Notes: a model not told the origin generated them from the sequence alone. DNA of 50,854 nucleotides from Bacteroidota bacterium (GCA_002711565.1 PARP01000035.1:1-50854); one strand, 5' to 3'. Shown: positions 1 through 9,235, numbered from the stretch's first letter. Program-made: numbers and translations.

Positions 1-282
1 TTTTTTAAAATTATTCTTTGCGACGCAATATCTTCTGTCAAGAATTCTTGGTTTATGCTCAATATTTTTATAGCTTATTTCTTTCTTATCCTCAAAAGGA
101 ATATATTTTCCCATCGCAGAAAAAGTCTTTGCAACGTTGCTAATTATTTCTTTTCCTTCCCAACTGCCACGAACCAAAGACTTCTTATGTTTGCTGTATC
201 TATATCCAATTTCTTGAATAGGAAACTTAACTACAGTTACACCCTGTTTCAACATTACTTTTGCATCAATAACCAATTCCAT
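1..282 (-). CDS. partial reverse-strand open frame, possibly the C-terminal part of a glycosyltransferase-like protein
   Basis: The minus strand is open from an ATG at 282 to the left edge (94 codons without a stop), so the gene is cut by the window. The translation begins MELVIDAKVMLKQGVTVV and contains the segment PIQEIGYRYSKHKKSLVRGS, which reminds me of the end of GT2/DPM1-like glycosyltransferases (an acidic ELVIDA-type helix followed by a basic stretch). This is a weak resemblance. In the same frame a TGA lies about 24 nt upstream of the ATG. A neighbouring frame upstream of it, from about 375 down to about 300, also looks protein-like (it contains SPDKILYIYKRKDAHIKQPF). The whole may therefore be a frameshifted or decayed gene. 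No ribosome binding site is evident. Confidence 0.35.
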   Translation of the reverse strand, partial: MELVIDAKVMLKQGVTVVKFPIQEIGYRYSKHKKSLVRGSWEGKEIISNVAKTFSAMGKYIPFEDKKEISYKNIEHKPRILDRRYCVAKNNFKK

Positions 283-306
283 TGATTTGGTTAATGGTAA
301 TTCCTT

Positions 307-496
307 TCATAAAAAGGTTGTTTTATATGTGCATCCTTTCTTTTATAGATGTAAAGAATTTTATCAGGAGAAACACCTACGGAATTCAAAAAAAAAACTT
401 CGAAGTCTCATTAAAATAAGTCTCAGATTTGTGAAGTGAGACGATTATATTGCTAGCTCAAAATACATTTACACCATCAAACAAAAATTTTGAAAT
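307..496. other. gene-poor leader upstream of the S33-like hydrolase
   Basis: No convincing gene is seen. The stretch holds the possible frameshifted upstream part of the reverse-strand frame, a run of ten A residues near 388-397, and AT-rich DNA leading to the ATG at 497. No clear TTTG / TAnnTTTG promoter was found. Confidence 0.4.
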
Positions 497-2059
497 ATGA
501 GTAAAAAGAAGAAAATAATAATCGGTGGTGTTTTGCTAAGTTTAATTGCTGTTGTAATTGTAATGACCACCAGTACAAAAAAGACTGATAAATTTCCTGA
601 AATAGATCTACAGATCGCAAAAAAAGGAGATCTTATCAATGAACAAGGAACCTCAGAAAATAAATATTACAAAGAATATCCAAAAGAGATCAAAACCACA
701 TTTACAACCATAGTTGTTCCTGAGAACAGAAACGATCAGAACAGCAGATTGATCAGTCTACCAGTGAAAATCCTTCATTCATTGAGTGAAAATCCTAAAG
801 AACCGGTATTCAGATTAACCGGTGGTCCAGGTTCCAGCAATATCAAAAGAGCTCCTGATCTATGGTTATTAGAAGATCATGATATAGTAATGGTTGGATA
901 TAGAGGAATTGATGGTTCTGTTATACTTAAAACTCCTGAGATCCCTAAGTCATTAGTAGGTGAAGGAGATCCACTTAGTTTAGAAAACTTAAAAAATATA
1001 GCAGAGAGATCAACCGAGGGCTTTAATCGTTTAAAAGCTTCAGGTATTGATGTTGATTCTTATACAACGATAGATGTTGTGGATGATCTTGAAGATGCCA
1101 GAAAAGAAGTTCTTGGCTATGAAAAGATCAATACGATCAGCTATAGTTATGGAACCCGTCTGGCTTATTACTATGGTTTAAGATATCCAGAGAATGTAAA
1201 TCGATCTGTACTGGAAGGTGTAAATCCACCAGGACATTTTGTTTGGAAATCTCAGGATAATGAAGATATCCTCAGCAAAATCGCAGCTGAATGGCAAAAA
1301 GATCCATTATGCCTAGAAAGATCACCAGATATTCTGGCTACAATTCGCAACGTACAAAATACCTTTCCATATACCTGGCGCGGGATAGAGATCATTGAAT
1401 CAAAGGTCAAGCTTATGATGTTTATGATGTCTTATAACCAGAATGGTATTGTTCAGGTATTAGATGCTTTTATAGCAGCAGAAAATGGCGACTATAGTGG
1501 TTTAGCATTCTTGAATATGGCTTATGACCAGCTACCTGATATGCATGGAATGGTATGGGGTGAAAATGTTTCTAAAGCATTGAGTGCCGACTTTGATCCA
1601 GATCATGATTATTTAAGTGATGATCCAGAAGATGCATTAATGGGTGCTGAATTTTCTAAGATCTTTGCAATGAAAACCTACGGTGGATGGCCGATAAAAC
1701 TGATTCCAGAAGAATACAGGAAACTACAATATTCAGAAGTTGAGAAACTTTTAATAAGTGGTGATATTGATGTGAGTACTCCATGTCAAAATGCAACCAA
1801 TATGTTAAAATACCTACCTAATGGAGAGCAAGTAATTTTTGAAAACAGAGGACATCAAGATGCAGGTAATTTCCAACCTAAGGAATACAGAAAATTAATT
1901 ATGGACTTCTATTCAACAGGAGTCGTAGATGGAAGTCAAATTAAAAATGTTCCAATTAAGTTCCATGATGCAAAGCCCTCATTTCAAAAAATGGGCAAGA
2001 TGTTCCGTTTTATTAAAAGATTAGGCCTGACAAACTTCGTATCAAAATTCATGAATTAG
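497..2059 (+). CDS. membrane-anchored alpha/beta hydrolase, proline iminopeptidase (S33)-like
   Basis: A 520-residue protein with a basic N-terminus and one hydrophobic segment at about residues 7-25, so probably an anchored or exported enzyme. The S33 features are clear. The oxyanion motif GGPGSS is at 109-114. The nucleophile elbow is SYSYGTR, with Ser217 as the probable nucleophile. GDIDVSTP near 422-429 gives a probable Asp425, and RGH supplies His453. In this family the triad hydrolyses N-terminal peptide or amide bonds; the substrate here is unknown. The first glycine of the usual GxSxG elbow is Ser215. The following M20 peptidase gene starts 4 bp after the stop, which suggests co-transcription and a shared role in extracytoplasmic peptide breakdown (inference). 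Confidence 0.8.
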   Translation: MSKKKKIIIGGVLLSLIAVVIVMTTSTKKTDKFPEIDLQIAKKGDLINEQGTSENKYYKEYPKEIKTTFTTIVVPENRNDQNSRLISLPVKILHSLSENPKEPVFRLTGGPGSSNIKRAPDLWLLEDHDIVMVGYRGIDGSVILKTPEIPKSLVGEGDPLSLENLKNIAERSTEGFNRLKASGIDVDSYTTIDVVDDLEDARKEVLGYEKINTISYSYGTRLAYYYGLRYPENVNRSVLEGVNPPGHFVWKSQDNEDILSKIAAEWQKDPLCLERSPDILATIRNVQNTFPYTWRGIEIIESKVKLMMFMMSYNQNGIVQVLDAFIAAENGDYSGLAFLNMAYDQLPDMHGMVWGENVSKALSADFDPDHDYLSDDPEDALMGAEFSKIFAMKTYGGWPIKLIPEEYRKLQYSEVEKLLISGDIDVSTPCQNATNMLKYLPNGEQVIFENRGHQDAGNFQPKEYRKLIMDFYSTGVVDGSQIKNVPIKFHDAKPSFQKMGKMFRFIKRLGLTNFVSKFMN

Positions 2060-2063
2060 AATT

Positions 2064-3566
2064 ATGAAAAGAATTCTTAAACTTAGTGGAATGATCCATG
2101 GAATCATTCTGCTACTCATTATTTCTCTATTTGGAGTAATGATGATCAAATCTTCGAATTTCGAATCGAAACAGTTTACAGCAGAGAGATCTGGACTTCT
2201 TAAATCCATAGAACTTGATACGAGTTCTATTGCTGATCGCTTATCAGGATCAATTAAATTTCAAACAATCTCTTATCCCGATACAACTAAGTTTAATGAT
2301 ACAGCTTTTAGTGGCTTGCTGGACTATATGGAAACAATCTTCCCAAAGGTTTATAGTCATTTAGAACTTGAAAGGATTGGTAGGTATAGCTTGCTTTTCA
2401 CATGGAGAGGCCAAAGTGAATCATTAGATCCAATTGTATTAATGTCGCATTTTGATGTAGTAGGTATTGAGGAAGGAACTGAACAAAAGTGGAAATATCC
2501 ACCTTTTGAAGGCCAGATTAGAGAAGGATATATTTGGGGAAGAGGTACACTGGATGATAAAGTTGGGGTTATTGGAATACTGGAAGCTGCTGAGCAGTTA
2601 ATGTCTAATGGATTTATTCCAAACAGAACGATTTACTTTGCCTTTGGTCATGATGAAGAAGTTGGAGGAATGAATGGAGCATCCTTGATCGCACAAACTT
2701 TAAAATCACGAGGTATAAAACCTGAGTGTGTATTAGATGAAGGAGGAATTGTTGTATCGGGAATGATGCCCGGAGTTGAAGCTCCAACTGCTTTAGTAGG
2801 ATTAGCTGAAAAAGGTTACGTAAGTGTAGAGCTAACAGCAAAAAGTGATGGTGGACATTCTTCAGCTCCTCCAAAACATACCAGTTTAGGACGATTAAGT
2901 AAAGCCATCACTTTGCTTGAGGAGAATCCTATGCCGGCAGATATCAAAGATGCTTCCGAACAAATGATCCGTTTCCTGGGACCTGAAATGAAAGGACCTA
3001 TGAAGCTGTTTTTCGCGAATTCATGGCTAACTAAAGGGATGATCAAAAATCAATTCAGTAAATCTCCATTTACAAATGCAATGATCAGAACCTCAACCGC
3101 AGCAACAAAAATGAGTGGCAGTGAAACCGAAAATGTACTACCAAAGATCTCACAAGCAACAGTTAACTTCAGATTATTACCGGGAGATAGTATAAAAGAT
3201 GTTTTGGCACATGTAAGAAATACAATTAAGGACTCAACTATAGATGTTAGAGCATTTAGCATGGGAATTGAAGGCGGAAACGAACCCTCACCTGTTGCCA
3301 GTGTCCAGTCAGAAAGCTTTCATCAGCTACAAAAAAGCATTCATCAGATCTTTCCAGAAGCTATTGTAACACCCTGGCAATTGATCGGAACTACTGATTC
3401 AAAATATTATAATACGATGGCTAAGGATATATATAGATTCGTTCCTGTTCTTACAACAGATGAAGACATGAGTGGCTATCACGGAACAAATGAAAGGATC
3501 GCTGTAGGAAGTTATATAAAATGCGTTGAGTTCCTTATGCAATTCATGATCAATATGGACGAATGA
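2064..3566 (+). CDS. M20-family metallopeptidase (PM20D1/CPG70-like), membrane-anchored
   Basis: A 500-residue protein with an N-terminal hydrophobic anchor at about 10-28. The di-zinc aminoacylase/carboxypeptidase motifs are present: SHFDVV with His129 and Asp131, GRGTLDDK with the bridging Asp164, and GHDEEVGG with the Glu pair 198-199. A late SGYHGTNERI segment probably supplies the final His ligand. The length and layout fit the PM20D1-like branch, which hydrolyses or synthesises amide bonds of N-acyl amino acids or dipeptides. The gene follows the S33-like hydrolase by 4 bp. Substrate unknown. Confidence 0.85.
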   Translation: MKRILKLSGMIHGIILLLIISLFGVMMIKSSNFESKQFTAERSGLLKSIELDTSSIADRLSGSIKFQTISYPDTTKFNDTAFSGLLDYMETIFPKVYSHLELERIGRYSLLFTWRGQSESLDPIVLMSHFDVVGIEEGTEQKWKYPPFEGQIREGYIWGRGTLDDKVGVIGILEAAEQLMSNGFIPNRTIYFAFGHDEEVGGMNGASLIAQTLKSRGIKPECVLDEGGIVVSGMMPGVEAPTALVGLAEKGYVSVELTAKSDGGHSSAPPKHTSLGRLSKAITLLEENPMPADIKDASEQMIRFLGPEMKGPMKLFFANSWLTKGMIKNQFSKSPFTNAMIRTSTAATKMSGSETENVLPKISQATVNFRLLPGDSIKDVLAHVRNTIKDSTIDVRAFSMGIEGGNEPSPVASVQSESFHQLQKSIHQIFPEAIVTPWQLIGTTDSKYYNTMAKDIYRFVPVLTTDEDMSGYHGTNERIAVGSYIKCVEFLMQFMINMDE

Positions 3567-3587
3567 TCCTTCCAGATTTCATAATTT

Positions 3588-3594
3588 AGGAGGA
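3588..3594 (+). promoter_or_regulatory. strong Shine-Dalgarno site AGGAGGA
   Basis: AGGAGGA ends 3 nt before the ATG at 3598. Most genes in this window lack such a strong site, so it fixes the start of the GNAT gene. Confidence 0.6.
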
Positions 3595-3597
3595 ATT

Positions 3598-4035
3598 ATG
3601 AAAGAAATTAAATACACTTCATTCGAGATCTCTGACTACAGTTCCCTTGTTGAGCTATGGCTAAAAGCGGGATTGCCAATTAAGCTCAATGGTCGAGACA
3701 GTAAGCTTGAAATAGAGAAAGAACTCAAAAGAGGAATTTTGAATATTCTTCTAGCTAAAGATGAAGATAAACTGGTAGGAACAATATTGATCACCCATGA
3801 TGGAAGAAAGGGCTGGTTGAACCGGCTCGCAGTTCTTCCTGAATATAGAAAACGTGGACTTGCCAAAATGCTAGTTCATAGAGCCGAAAAACACTTAAGA
3901 TCGATCGGCATCGGGATCTTTGCATGCCTGATCGAAGATTACAATAGTGTTTCTTTAGAAGTTTTTCAAAAGCTTGGATATATTGATTTTAAAGGCATTC
4001 ATTACCTAACCAAGAGAGAACATCCAGAAATTTAA
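3598..4035 (+). CDS. GNAT-family N-acetyltransferase
   Basis: A 145-residue single-domain GNAT. Motif A, the acetyl-CoA pyrophosphate loop, is seen as LAVLPEYRKRGLAKML at about 78-92, with the R84-K-R-G-L-A core. The C-terminal part has the usual NSVSLEVFQKLGY strand and helix. These enzymes transfer an acetyl group from acetyl-CoA to an amine; the acceptor cannot be read from sequence. The gene is 31 bp downstream of the M20 peptidase and has its own strong ribosome binding site. Its stop codon overlaps the hairpin at 4034-4053. Confidence 0.85.
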   Translation: MKEIKYTSFEISDYSSLVELWLKAGLPIKLNGRDSKLEIEKELKRGILNILLAKDEDKLVGTILITHDGRKGWLNRLAVLPEYRKRGLAKMLVHRAEKHLRSIGIGIFACLIEDYNSVSLEVFQKLGYIDFKGIHYLTKREHPEI

Positions 4036-4053
4036 TGCAAAAATATTTGCATT
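4034..4053. other. 8-bp perfect hairpin between the GNAT gene and the creD block
   Basis: Arms AATGCAAA (4034-4041) and TTTGCATT (4046-4053) pair perfectly around a 4-nt loop. The right arm contains the TTTG of the predicted promoter at 4046-4076. The hairpin is AT-rich with no clean T-tract, so it may be a weak terminator or a regulator site rather than a strong terminator. Confidence 0.4.
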
Positions 4054-4076
4054 ATTTAATTGTTTATTTAACTTTG
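4046..4076 (+). promoter_or_regulatory. Bacteroidota-type promoter of the membrane protein/regulator/CreD block
   Basis: TTTG at 4046-4049 and TAACTTTG at 4069-4076, separated by 19 bp, match the Bacteroidota TTTG / TAnnTTTG consensus exactly. The -7 element overlaps the palindrome at 4071-4087, so a protein bound there would block the promoter. The ATG follows at 4096. Confidence 0.65.
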
Positions 4077-4087
4077 TATTTCAAAGT
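4071..4087. promoter_or_regulatory. 17-bp palindromic operator, copy 1 (ACTTTGTATTTCAAAGT)
   Basis: Arms ACTTTG and CAAAGT are exact reverse complements around TATTT. The identical 17 bp recurs at 5041-5057 before the CreD-like gene. Its overlap with the predicted -7 box and the winged-helix gene in the same block suggest an autoregulatory operator (inference). Confidence 0.65.
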
Positions 4088-4095
4088 ACTTTATC

Positions 4096-4731
4096 ATGGA
4101 AACACAAAACTCACAAGTTCAGGATCTTAAGGAAATTAAAAATTTGATGGAAAGATCGACCCGATTCCTTTCATTGAGTGGTTTGTCAAGTGTGGTTGCC
4201 GGAATTATTGCAATAATCGGAGCTGGGATTGCATATTTTCTGATTCTTGATAATGGGAGGATCATCTATAATGAACACTTTGATGTTATCAGCCTTGAAG
4301 AAGGTACAAGAGTTATCAAATTACTCATAATTGATGCCTTATTGGTTTTAGTTTTTGCCTTCGTTTTTGCCTTATACTTCTCAAAACGGAAAGCAAAAAG
4401 ACTCAACACCAAGTTTTGGACTAAGGCCACAAAACGGGTTCTTTATAATTTTACAATTCCTCTTCTGGCTGGAGGAGCCTTCACACTTATATTGATTCAA
4501 CAGCACAATATTCATTTGGTCGCATCTTCTACTCTAATATTTTATGGAATAGCTTTATTGAATGCATCAAACTTTACTTTCAGTGAGATCAGATATCTTG
4601 GAATCTGTGAGATCATCATCGGACTATTGGCAGGAATCTTTTTATACTATGGAATCTTTTTCTGGGTTATTGGATTTGGTATATTGCACATAATCTATGG
4701 GGCATTAATGTATTATAAATACGAGCGATGA
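4096..4731 (+). CDS. polytopic membrane protein of unknown function, paired with a winged-helix regulator
   Basis: A 211-residue protein with a short polar N-terminus and about six hydrophobic segments (roughly 28-50, 74-95, 117-136, 140-156, 164-180 and 182-205). I recognise no catalytic motif. Its stop overlaps the start of the winged-helix gene (ATGA at 4728-4731), so the two are translationally coupled. Similar membrane protein / small winged-helix / CreD neighbourhoods are familiar in Bacteroidota. A role in sensing or buffering membrane state is only a guess. Confidence 0.7.
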   Translation: METQNSQVQDLKEIKNLMERSTRFLSLSGLSSVVAGIIAIIGAGIAYFLILDNGRIIYNEHFDVISLEEGTRVIKLLIIDALLVLVFAFVFALYFSKRKAKRLNTKFWTKATKRVLYNFTIPLLAGGAFTLILIQQHNIHLVASSTLIFYGIALLNASNFTFSEIRYLGICEIIIGLLAGIFLYYGIFFWVIGFGILHIIYGALMYYKYER

Positions 4732-5024
4732 AGAACATTATAGCCAATATCAATAAAGCCTTTGAGAACAGGGTGCGACTTGGGATCATGTCGGTACTCA
4801 TGGTTAATGAGTCGATGGATTTTAACTCATTGAAAGAGCTACTTGAGGTTACCGATGGAAACTTAGCAAGTCACTTAAAATCATTGGAAGCAAATAAAAT
4901 GATCAAAGTGAAAAAGCAATTCATTGGTCGAAAACCAAACACAACATATATCGCAACAGAAACCGGAAAAGAGATGTTCAAGAAGCATCTGGAAGCTTTA
5001 GAAAATCTAATAAACAATAAATAA
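4728..5024 (+). CDS. winged-helix DNA-binding regulator (HTH_34/MarR-like)
   Basis: A 98-residue one-domain protein. A helix-turn-helix is visible at about residues 30-60 (DFNSLKELLEVTDGNLASHL), followed by a wing (GRKPNTTYIATETG) and a C-terminal dimerisation helix. The architecture matches the small HTH_34-type repressors that often precede creD-like genes in Bacteroidota. It overlaps the upstream membrane-protein gene by 4 bp. It is the obvious candidate to bind the two identical palindromes at 4071-4087 and 5041-5057 and so control both itself and creD (inference). Confidence 0.8.
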   Translation: MKNIIANINKAFENRVRLGIMSVLMVNESMDFNSLKELLEVTDGNLASHLKSLEANKMIKVKKQFIGRKPNTTYIATETGKEMFKKHLEALENLINNK

Positions 5025-5040
5025 TTTTTTTACCTTTTTA

Positions 5041-5057
5041 CTTTGTATTTCAAAGTT
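5041..5057. promoter_or_regulatory. 17-bp palindromic operator, copy 2 (ACTTTGTATTTCAAAGT)
   Basis: Identical to the copy at 4071-4087, again just upstream of an ATG (5075). With the preceding TT it gives TTACTTTG, one mismatch from the TAnnTTTG -7 box, so it probably again overlaps a promoter. Confidence 0.65.
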
Positions 5058-5074
5058 CTTTTAAAAACAACACT

Positions 5075-6421
5075 ATGAATAAATTAAATCAGATTAAAAA
5101 CAATTTCTCACAATCGATCAGTGTTAAGATCGTAGTTGTCACCATTTTGGTGCTTTTACTTTTAATCCCTATCGGGATGATCAAATCCTTAATTACAGAA
5201 CGCCAGGTCTATAGAGAAGAGGCATTACAGGACATTCAGGAAAAATGGGGAAAGAGCCAGAAAGTTGCAGGACCTATCCTTACTATTCCAGTCCAACAGA
5301 TCAAGCTCATTGATGAAAAGGAACGTATCTATAATTACCTGCTACATATCTTACCGGATGACTTAAATTATGAAGTGAAAATCACCCCAGAGATCAGGTA
5401 TCGTGGGATGTATAAAGTTGTGGTTTATGAAGCCAATATGGATATATCCGGAAATTTCCCAAACATGAATGAGCTGGCAGAAAACTACTCTAACTATACT
5501 TTCAAATGGAATGAAGCTTATATGACTATTGGTGTACCCGATATGAAGGGAATTCAAAATCAGCTTGAGATCGATCTAAATGGCAAAAAGTATGGAGTAA
5601 CACCTGGGGTAAAGAATAAAGATATTATTTCTACAGGGGTTGCATTCAATACACCAATAAACACAGAAAAGTTCAAAAAGAAGATCAATTTTAAAACAAA
5701 TCTAATATTAAAAGGTAGTAAAGATTTACAGTTCTATCCTATCGGTAAAAATACCTATATCAATATGGAATCGCCATGGGAGAACCCTAGTTTTAAAGGT
5801 AACTTTTTACCAGAAGACAGAAATAATTCTGAAAATGGATTCAATGCATATTGGAAAGTTTTGAATCTAAATCGAAACTATCCTCAGAATTGGATCGGCG
5901 ATACTTACACAATAGAGAACTCCACATTTGGGGTAGAGCTTTTATTACCTATAGATCATTATCAGAAATCTATGCGATCTGCGAAATATGCATTAATGTT
6001 CATTTTCCTGACTTTCATCTGCTTTCTGTTTTTTGAGATCCTTAACAATAAAATAATACATCCCATACAATATTTATTGGTTAGCGCGGGTCTTGTTATA
6101 TTCTATATCCTTTTACTATCGCTATCGGAACAAATAGGTTTCAACAAAGCTTATTTATTAGCCAGTGCAGGAATTATATCCTTAATTACCATATACACCT
6201 CATCAGTTTTCAGATCATTTAAAGTAAATGCCTTTTTTGCAGCGATACTTAGTACACTATACATATACTTATTTGTGATACTCCAAATGCAAGACTATGC
6301 CCTACTTATGGGAAGTATTGGATTATTTATAATACTCGCCTTAATGATGTATTTCTCGAGAAGAGTGAATTGGTATAAATCGATAGATGAAAAAAGCAGT
6401 ACCGAAGTTCAAACCAATTAA
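5075..6421 (+). CDS. creD: CreD-family inner-membrane protein
   Basis: A 448-residue protein with one N-terminal membrane segment (about 18-36), a large extracytoplasmic region (about 40-300) and several closely spaced C-terminal membrane segments (about 303-428). This is the CreD/CbrB-type layout. The conserved opening is seen as ITERQVYREEALQDIQEKWG followed by VAGPILTIP. In Enterobacteria CreD is induced by envelope stress and affects colicin and beta-lactam tolerance; the biochemical role is not known. The gene lies 50 bp after the winged-helix gene and behind the second operator copy. A strong terminator follows immediately. Confidence 0.85.
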   Translation: MNKLNQIKNNFSQSISVKIVVVTILVLLLLIPIGMIKSLITERQVYREEALQDIQEKWGKSQKVAGPILTIPVQQIKLIDEKERIYNYLLHILPDDLNYEVKITPEIRYRGMYKVVVYEANMDISGNFPNMNELAENYSNYTFKWNEAYMTIGVPDMKGIQNQLEIDLNGKKYGVTPGVKNKDIISTGVAFNTPINTEKFKKKINFKTNLILKGSKDLQFYPIGKNTYINMESPWENPSFKGNFLPEDRNNSENGFNAYWKVLNLNRNYPQNWIGDTYTIENSTFGVELLLPIDHYQKSMRSAKYALMFIFLTFICFLFFEILNNKIIHPIQYLLVSAGLVIFYILLLSLSEQIGFNKAYLLASAGIISLITIYTSSVFRSFKVNAFFAAILSTLYIYLFVILQMQDYALLMGSIGLFIILALMMYFSRRVNWYKSIDEKSSTEVQTN

Positions 6422-6425
6422 AAGA

Positions 6426-6456
6426 AAGGGCGGCATCCATTTTGGATGCCGCCCTT
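6426..6456. terminator. bidirectional rho-independent terminator between creD and leuS
   Basis: A 13-bp perfect stem: AAGGGCGGCATCC (6426-6438) pairs with GGATGCCGCCCTT (6444-6456) around a 5-nt loop. It is very GC-rich against the local background and lies between two convergent genes, so it probably ends both. Confidence 0.85.
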
Positions 6457-6476
6457 ATTATCTTGTTATTTAGTTT

Positions 6477-7076
6477 TTAGATTACTACGTTCACAATTTT
6501 CTTAGGAACAACGATCACTTTCTTTGGCGTTTTTCCTTCTAACCATTTTTGAGCATCCTCAGCTGCTAATACAGCTTTTTCAACCTCATCTTTTGGCATA
6601 TCAACAGGAAGCTCCAGTTTGAATCTCATCTTGCCGTTGAACGATACAGGATAAGCAAATGCATTCTCTTTAATGTATTCTTCTTTGAACTCAGGAAATT
6701 GCTGGTAAGTTACACCATCATCATTTCCTAATAGGCTCCATAATTCTTCAGCAATATGAGGTGCATAAGCAGAAATTAATACAGTCAATTCAGAAAGAAT
6801 TGCACGTTTGTTACATTTCAGATCAGACAATTCATTTACACAGATCATAAATGTACTTACAGCTGTATTGAATGAGAATCTTTCAATATCTTCTTTTACT
6901 TTCTTTATCGCTTTATGAAGCACTTTTAATTCATCTTTTGTAGGCTCAGCATCACTTACTGCAAATTCATTATTTGCATCATGATATAATCTCCATAATT
7001 TTTTGATGAATCTGAAAACACCTTCAATTCCTTTGGTATCCCAAGGCTTATGATACTCCAAAGGACCTAAGAACAT
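6477..7076 (-). CDS. leuS: leucyl-tRNA synthetase, C-terminal fragment (frameshifted off the main frame)
   Basis: This 199-residue frame begins [20 protein letters not shown], the standard continuation of LeuRS after KMSKS, and carries the anticodon-binding helical domain and the C-terminal domain to a normal end. Read upstream of its ATG, the same frame continues (K)[10 protein letters not shown] back to about 7108. It is therefore not an independent gene but the last fifth of leuS. The break is a one-base change in a T4 run (A4 on the coding strand) at 7107-7110; one more A would restore the full protein. The fragment shows no sign of decay. Confidence 0.85.
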   Translation of the reverse strand: MFLGPLEYHKPWDTKGIEGVFRFIKKLWRLYHDANNEFAVSDAEPTKDELKVLHKAIKKVKEDIERFSFNTAVSTFMICVNELSDLKCNKRAILSELTVLISAYAPHIAEELWSLLGNDDGVTYQQFPEFKEEYIKENAFAYPVSFNGKMRFKLELPVDMPKDEVEKAVLAAEDAQKWLEGKTPKKVIVVPKKIVNVVI

Positions 7077-7087
7077 CTCGTATAATC

Positions 7088-9235
7088 TTAAGGTATCCGC
7101 TCCATATTTTCAATTAAGGCATCCGGATTCTGAACATTGTGTTTAGATTTTGACATCTTTTCCACTTCATGACCACAGATGTATTTGCCATCTTCCAATT
7201 CGAATTCTGCATCTTTAAATTCAGGACGCCAGTTTTTGAAAGCTTCTGTATCTAAAACATCATTATCAACCATATCGATATCTACATGTAATCGAGAAGT
7301 TTGATATTGTTTTCTTAAGCCAAATGATACGAACTTATTTGTACCCGTAACTCTGTATACGAAGCTTGAACGACCTTGGATCTTACCTTGATTGATCAAT
7401 TTTTGGAATGGTTCATCATGTTGTACCATTCCCATATCGAATAAAAATTTATTCCAGAATCGTGCATACATCAAGTGACCAGCAGCATGCTCATCACCTC
7501 CAATGTAAAGGTCTACGCTTTTCCAATATTCATTGGCCTCTTTCGAGAAATACTCATTCTCATTGTGAGGATCCATATATCTTAAATAATATGCACTTGA
7601 ACCAGCAAATCCAGGCATCGTATTCGTTTCAAGTGGATAGCCCTCTTCAGTTACCCAATTTTCAGCTCTTGCCAATGGTGGTTCTCCTGTTTCTGTAGGC
7701 AAGTATTTATCAACTTCTGGTAACTCTAAAGGAAGTTTGTCTTCTGATAAAGCGTATGGAATTCCATCTTTATAATAAATTGGGAATGGCTCACCCCAAT
7801 ATCTTTGGCGACTGAAGATCGCATCGCGTAAACGATAATTGATGGTACCAAATCCGCGATCCATTTCTTCTATTTTCTTTATCGTTGCTAAGATCGCCTC
7901 TTTAACTTCCATACCGTTGATGAAACCAGAATTCATCATCTTACCTTCTTTGGCATCATAAGACTCTTCAGAAATATCACCACCAGTTACTACCTGAATT
8001 ATTGGTAATTCAAAATGCTTGGCGAATGCATAGTCTCTACTATCATGAGCTGGAACTGCCATGATCGCACCTGAACCATATCCTGCCAATACATAATCAG
8101 CGATCCAGATAGGAATCTCTTCACCGTTCAATGGGTTGATACCATAAGCTCCAGTGAAAACTCCTGTAATATTTTTTACTTCAGACTGACGTTCTCTTTC
8201 GGAACGATTCTTCGCCCAAGCTACATATTCTTCAACTTTAGCTTTTTGCTCAGCCGTTGTGATCTTTTCAATCACTTCATGCTCTGGTGCTAAAACCATA
8301 TAAGTTGCACCGAACATTGTATCAGGACGTGTTGTGAAGATCTCCAATTTATCTTCAAATCCTTTAATATCGAAATAGCAAGTTGCACCTTCAGATCTAC
8401 CGATCCAGTTTCTTTGAACTTCTTTTAATGAATCAGACCAATCAATAGTATTCAATCCATCTAATAAACGCTGTGAATAAGCAGTAATTCTTAAAGACCA
8501 TTGCTTCATCAGTTTGCGCTCAACAGGATGTCCACCACGCTCTGATAGTCCGTCTTTTACCTCATCATTAGCTAAAACAGTTCCTAACTCTGGGCACCAG
8601 TTTACCATTGTATCTGAAAGGTATGCAAGACGATAATTCATTAATGTCTCTTGTTGCTTCTTTTCATCCCAACTATTCCATTCTTCAGCTGTAAAAGCAT
8701 CGATCGGATCATTTGAAGCATTTACTTCATTGCCTTTGGATTTGAATATTTCGATCAACGATTCAACTGGTTCAGCTTTATCAGCATCCTTATTATACCA
8801 GGAATTGAATAGCTTAATGAATGTCCATTGAGTCCATTTATAATATTTAGGATCACATGTTCTTACTTCGCGGTCCCAGTCGAATGAGAAACCGATCTTA
8901 TCCAGCTGCTCACGATATCTGGCAATGTTTTTATTTGTAGTTACTTCAGGATGCGTTCCGGTTTGGATGGCATATTGCTCAGCAGGTAAACCATAAGCAT
9001 CATAACCCATTGGGTGCAGAACGTTAAAACCTTGCTGACGTTTAAATCGTGCATAAATATCAGATGCAATATAACCTAATGGGTGACCAACATGTAGTCC
9101 GGCTCCCGAAGGATATGGGAACATATCCAGCACATAATATTTTGGTCTGGTCGTATCTATTTCAGCCTTAAAAGTTTTGTTCTCACTCCAATACTTCTGC
9201 CACTTATTTTCTATCTCCAAAAAGTTGTATTCCAT
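7088..9235 (-). CDS. leuS: leucyl-tRNA synthetase, N-terminal and catalytic part (frameshifted)
   Basis: A 715-residue frame holding nearly all of class Ia LeuRS. It has the HIGH-type motif [20 protein letters not shown] near the N-terminus, the CP1 editing domain ([19 protein letters not shown] and [19 protein letters not shown]), and KMSKSKHN close to the end. It charges tRNA-Leu with leucine and is essential. The frame then fails: after NPDALIE it reads NMERIP and stops, where the family reads [11 protein letters not shown]. One missing A in the run at 7107-7110 explains this. Because everything else is intact, I suspect a sequencing or assembly error; a recent mutation is possible. Confidence 0.9.
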   Translation of the reverse strand: MEYNFLEIENKWQKYWSENKTFKAEIDTTRPKYYVLDMFPYPSGAGLHVGHPLGYIASDIYARFKRQQGFNVLHPMGYDAYGLPAEQYAIQTGTHPEVTTNKNIARYREQLDKIGFSFDWDREVRTCDPKYYKWTQWTFIKLFNSWYNKDADKAEPVESLIEIFKSKGNEVNASNDPIDAFTAEEWNSWDEKKQQETLMNYRLAYLSDTMVNWCPELGTVLANDEVKDGLSERGGHPVERKLMKQWSLRITAYSQRLLDGLNTIDWSDSLKEVQRNWIGRSEGATCYFDIKGFEDKLEIFTTRPDTMFGATYMVLAPEHEVIEKITTAEQKAKVEEYVAWAKNRSERERQSEVKNITGVFTGAYGINPLNGEEIPIWIADYVLAGYGSGAIMAVPAHDSRDYAFAKHFELPIIQVVTGGDISEESYDAKEGKMMNSGFINGMEVKEAILATIKKIEEMDRGFGTINYRLRDAIFSRQRYWGEPFPIYYKDGIPYALSEDKLPLELPEVDKYLPTETGEPPLARAENWVTEEGYPLETNTMPGFAGSSAYYLRYMDPHNENEYFSKEANEYWKSVDLYIGGDEHAAGHLMYARFWNKFLFDMGMVQHDEPFQKLINQGKIQGRSSFVYRVTGTNKFVSFGLRKQYQTSRLHVDIDMVDNDVLDTEAFKNWRPEFKDAEFELEDGKYICGHEVEKMSKSKHNVQNPDALIENMERIP

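Noticed and set aside
55-285. Plus-strand frame at the left edge
   Set aside because: Composition is poor for a protein, and the opposite strand gives a more convincing partial protein running off the edge.
4034-4053. Rho-independent terminator after the GNAT gene
   Set aside because: The stem is AT-rich with no T-tract and overlaps the next promoter; kept only as a hairpin of unknown role.
7088-7110. Programmed frameshift in leuS
   Set aside because: There is no obvious slippery heptamer with a downstream structure, and LeuRS is not known to use one; a one-base sequence error fits better.
7408-7698. Plus-strand frame inside leuS
   Set aside because: Antisense shadow of a well-supported gene, with no ribosome binding site.
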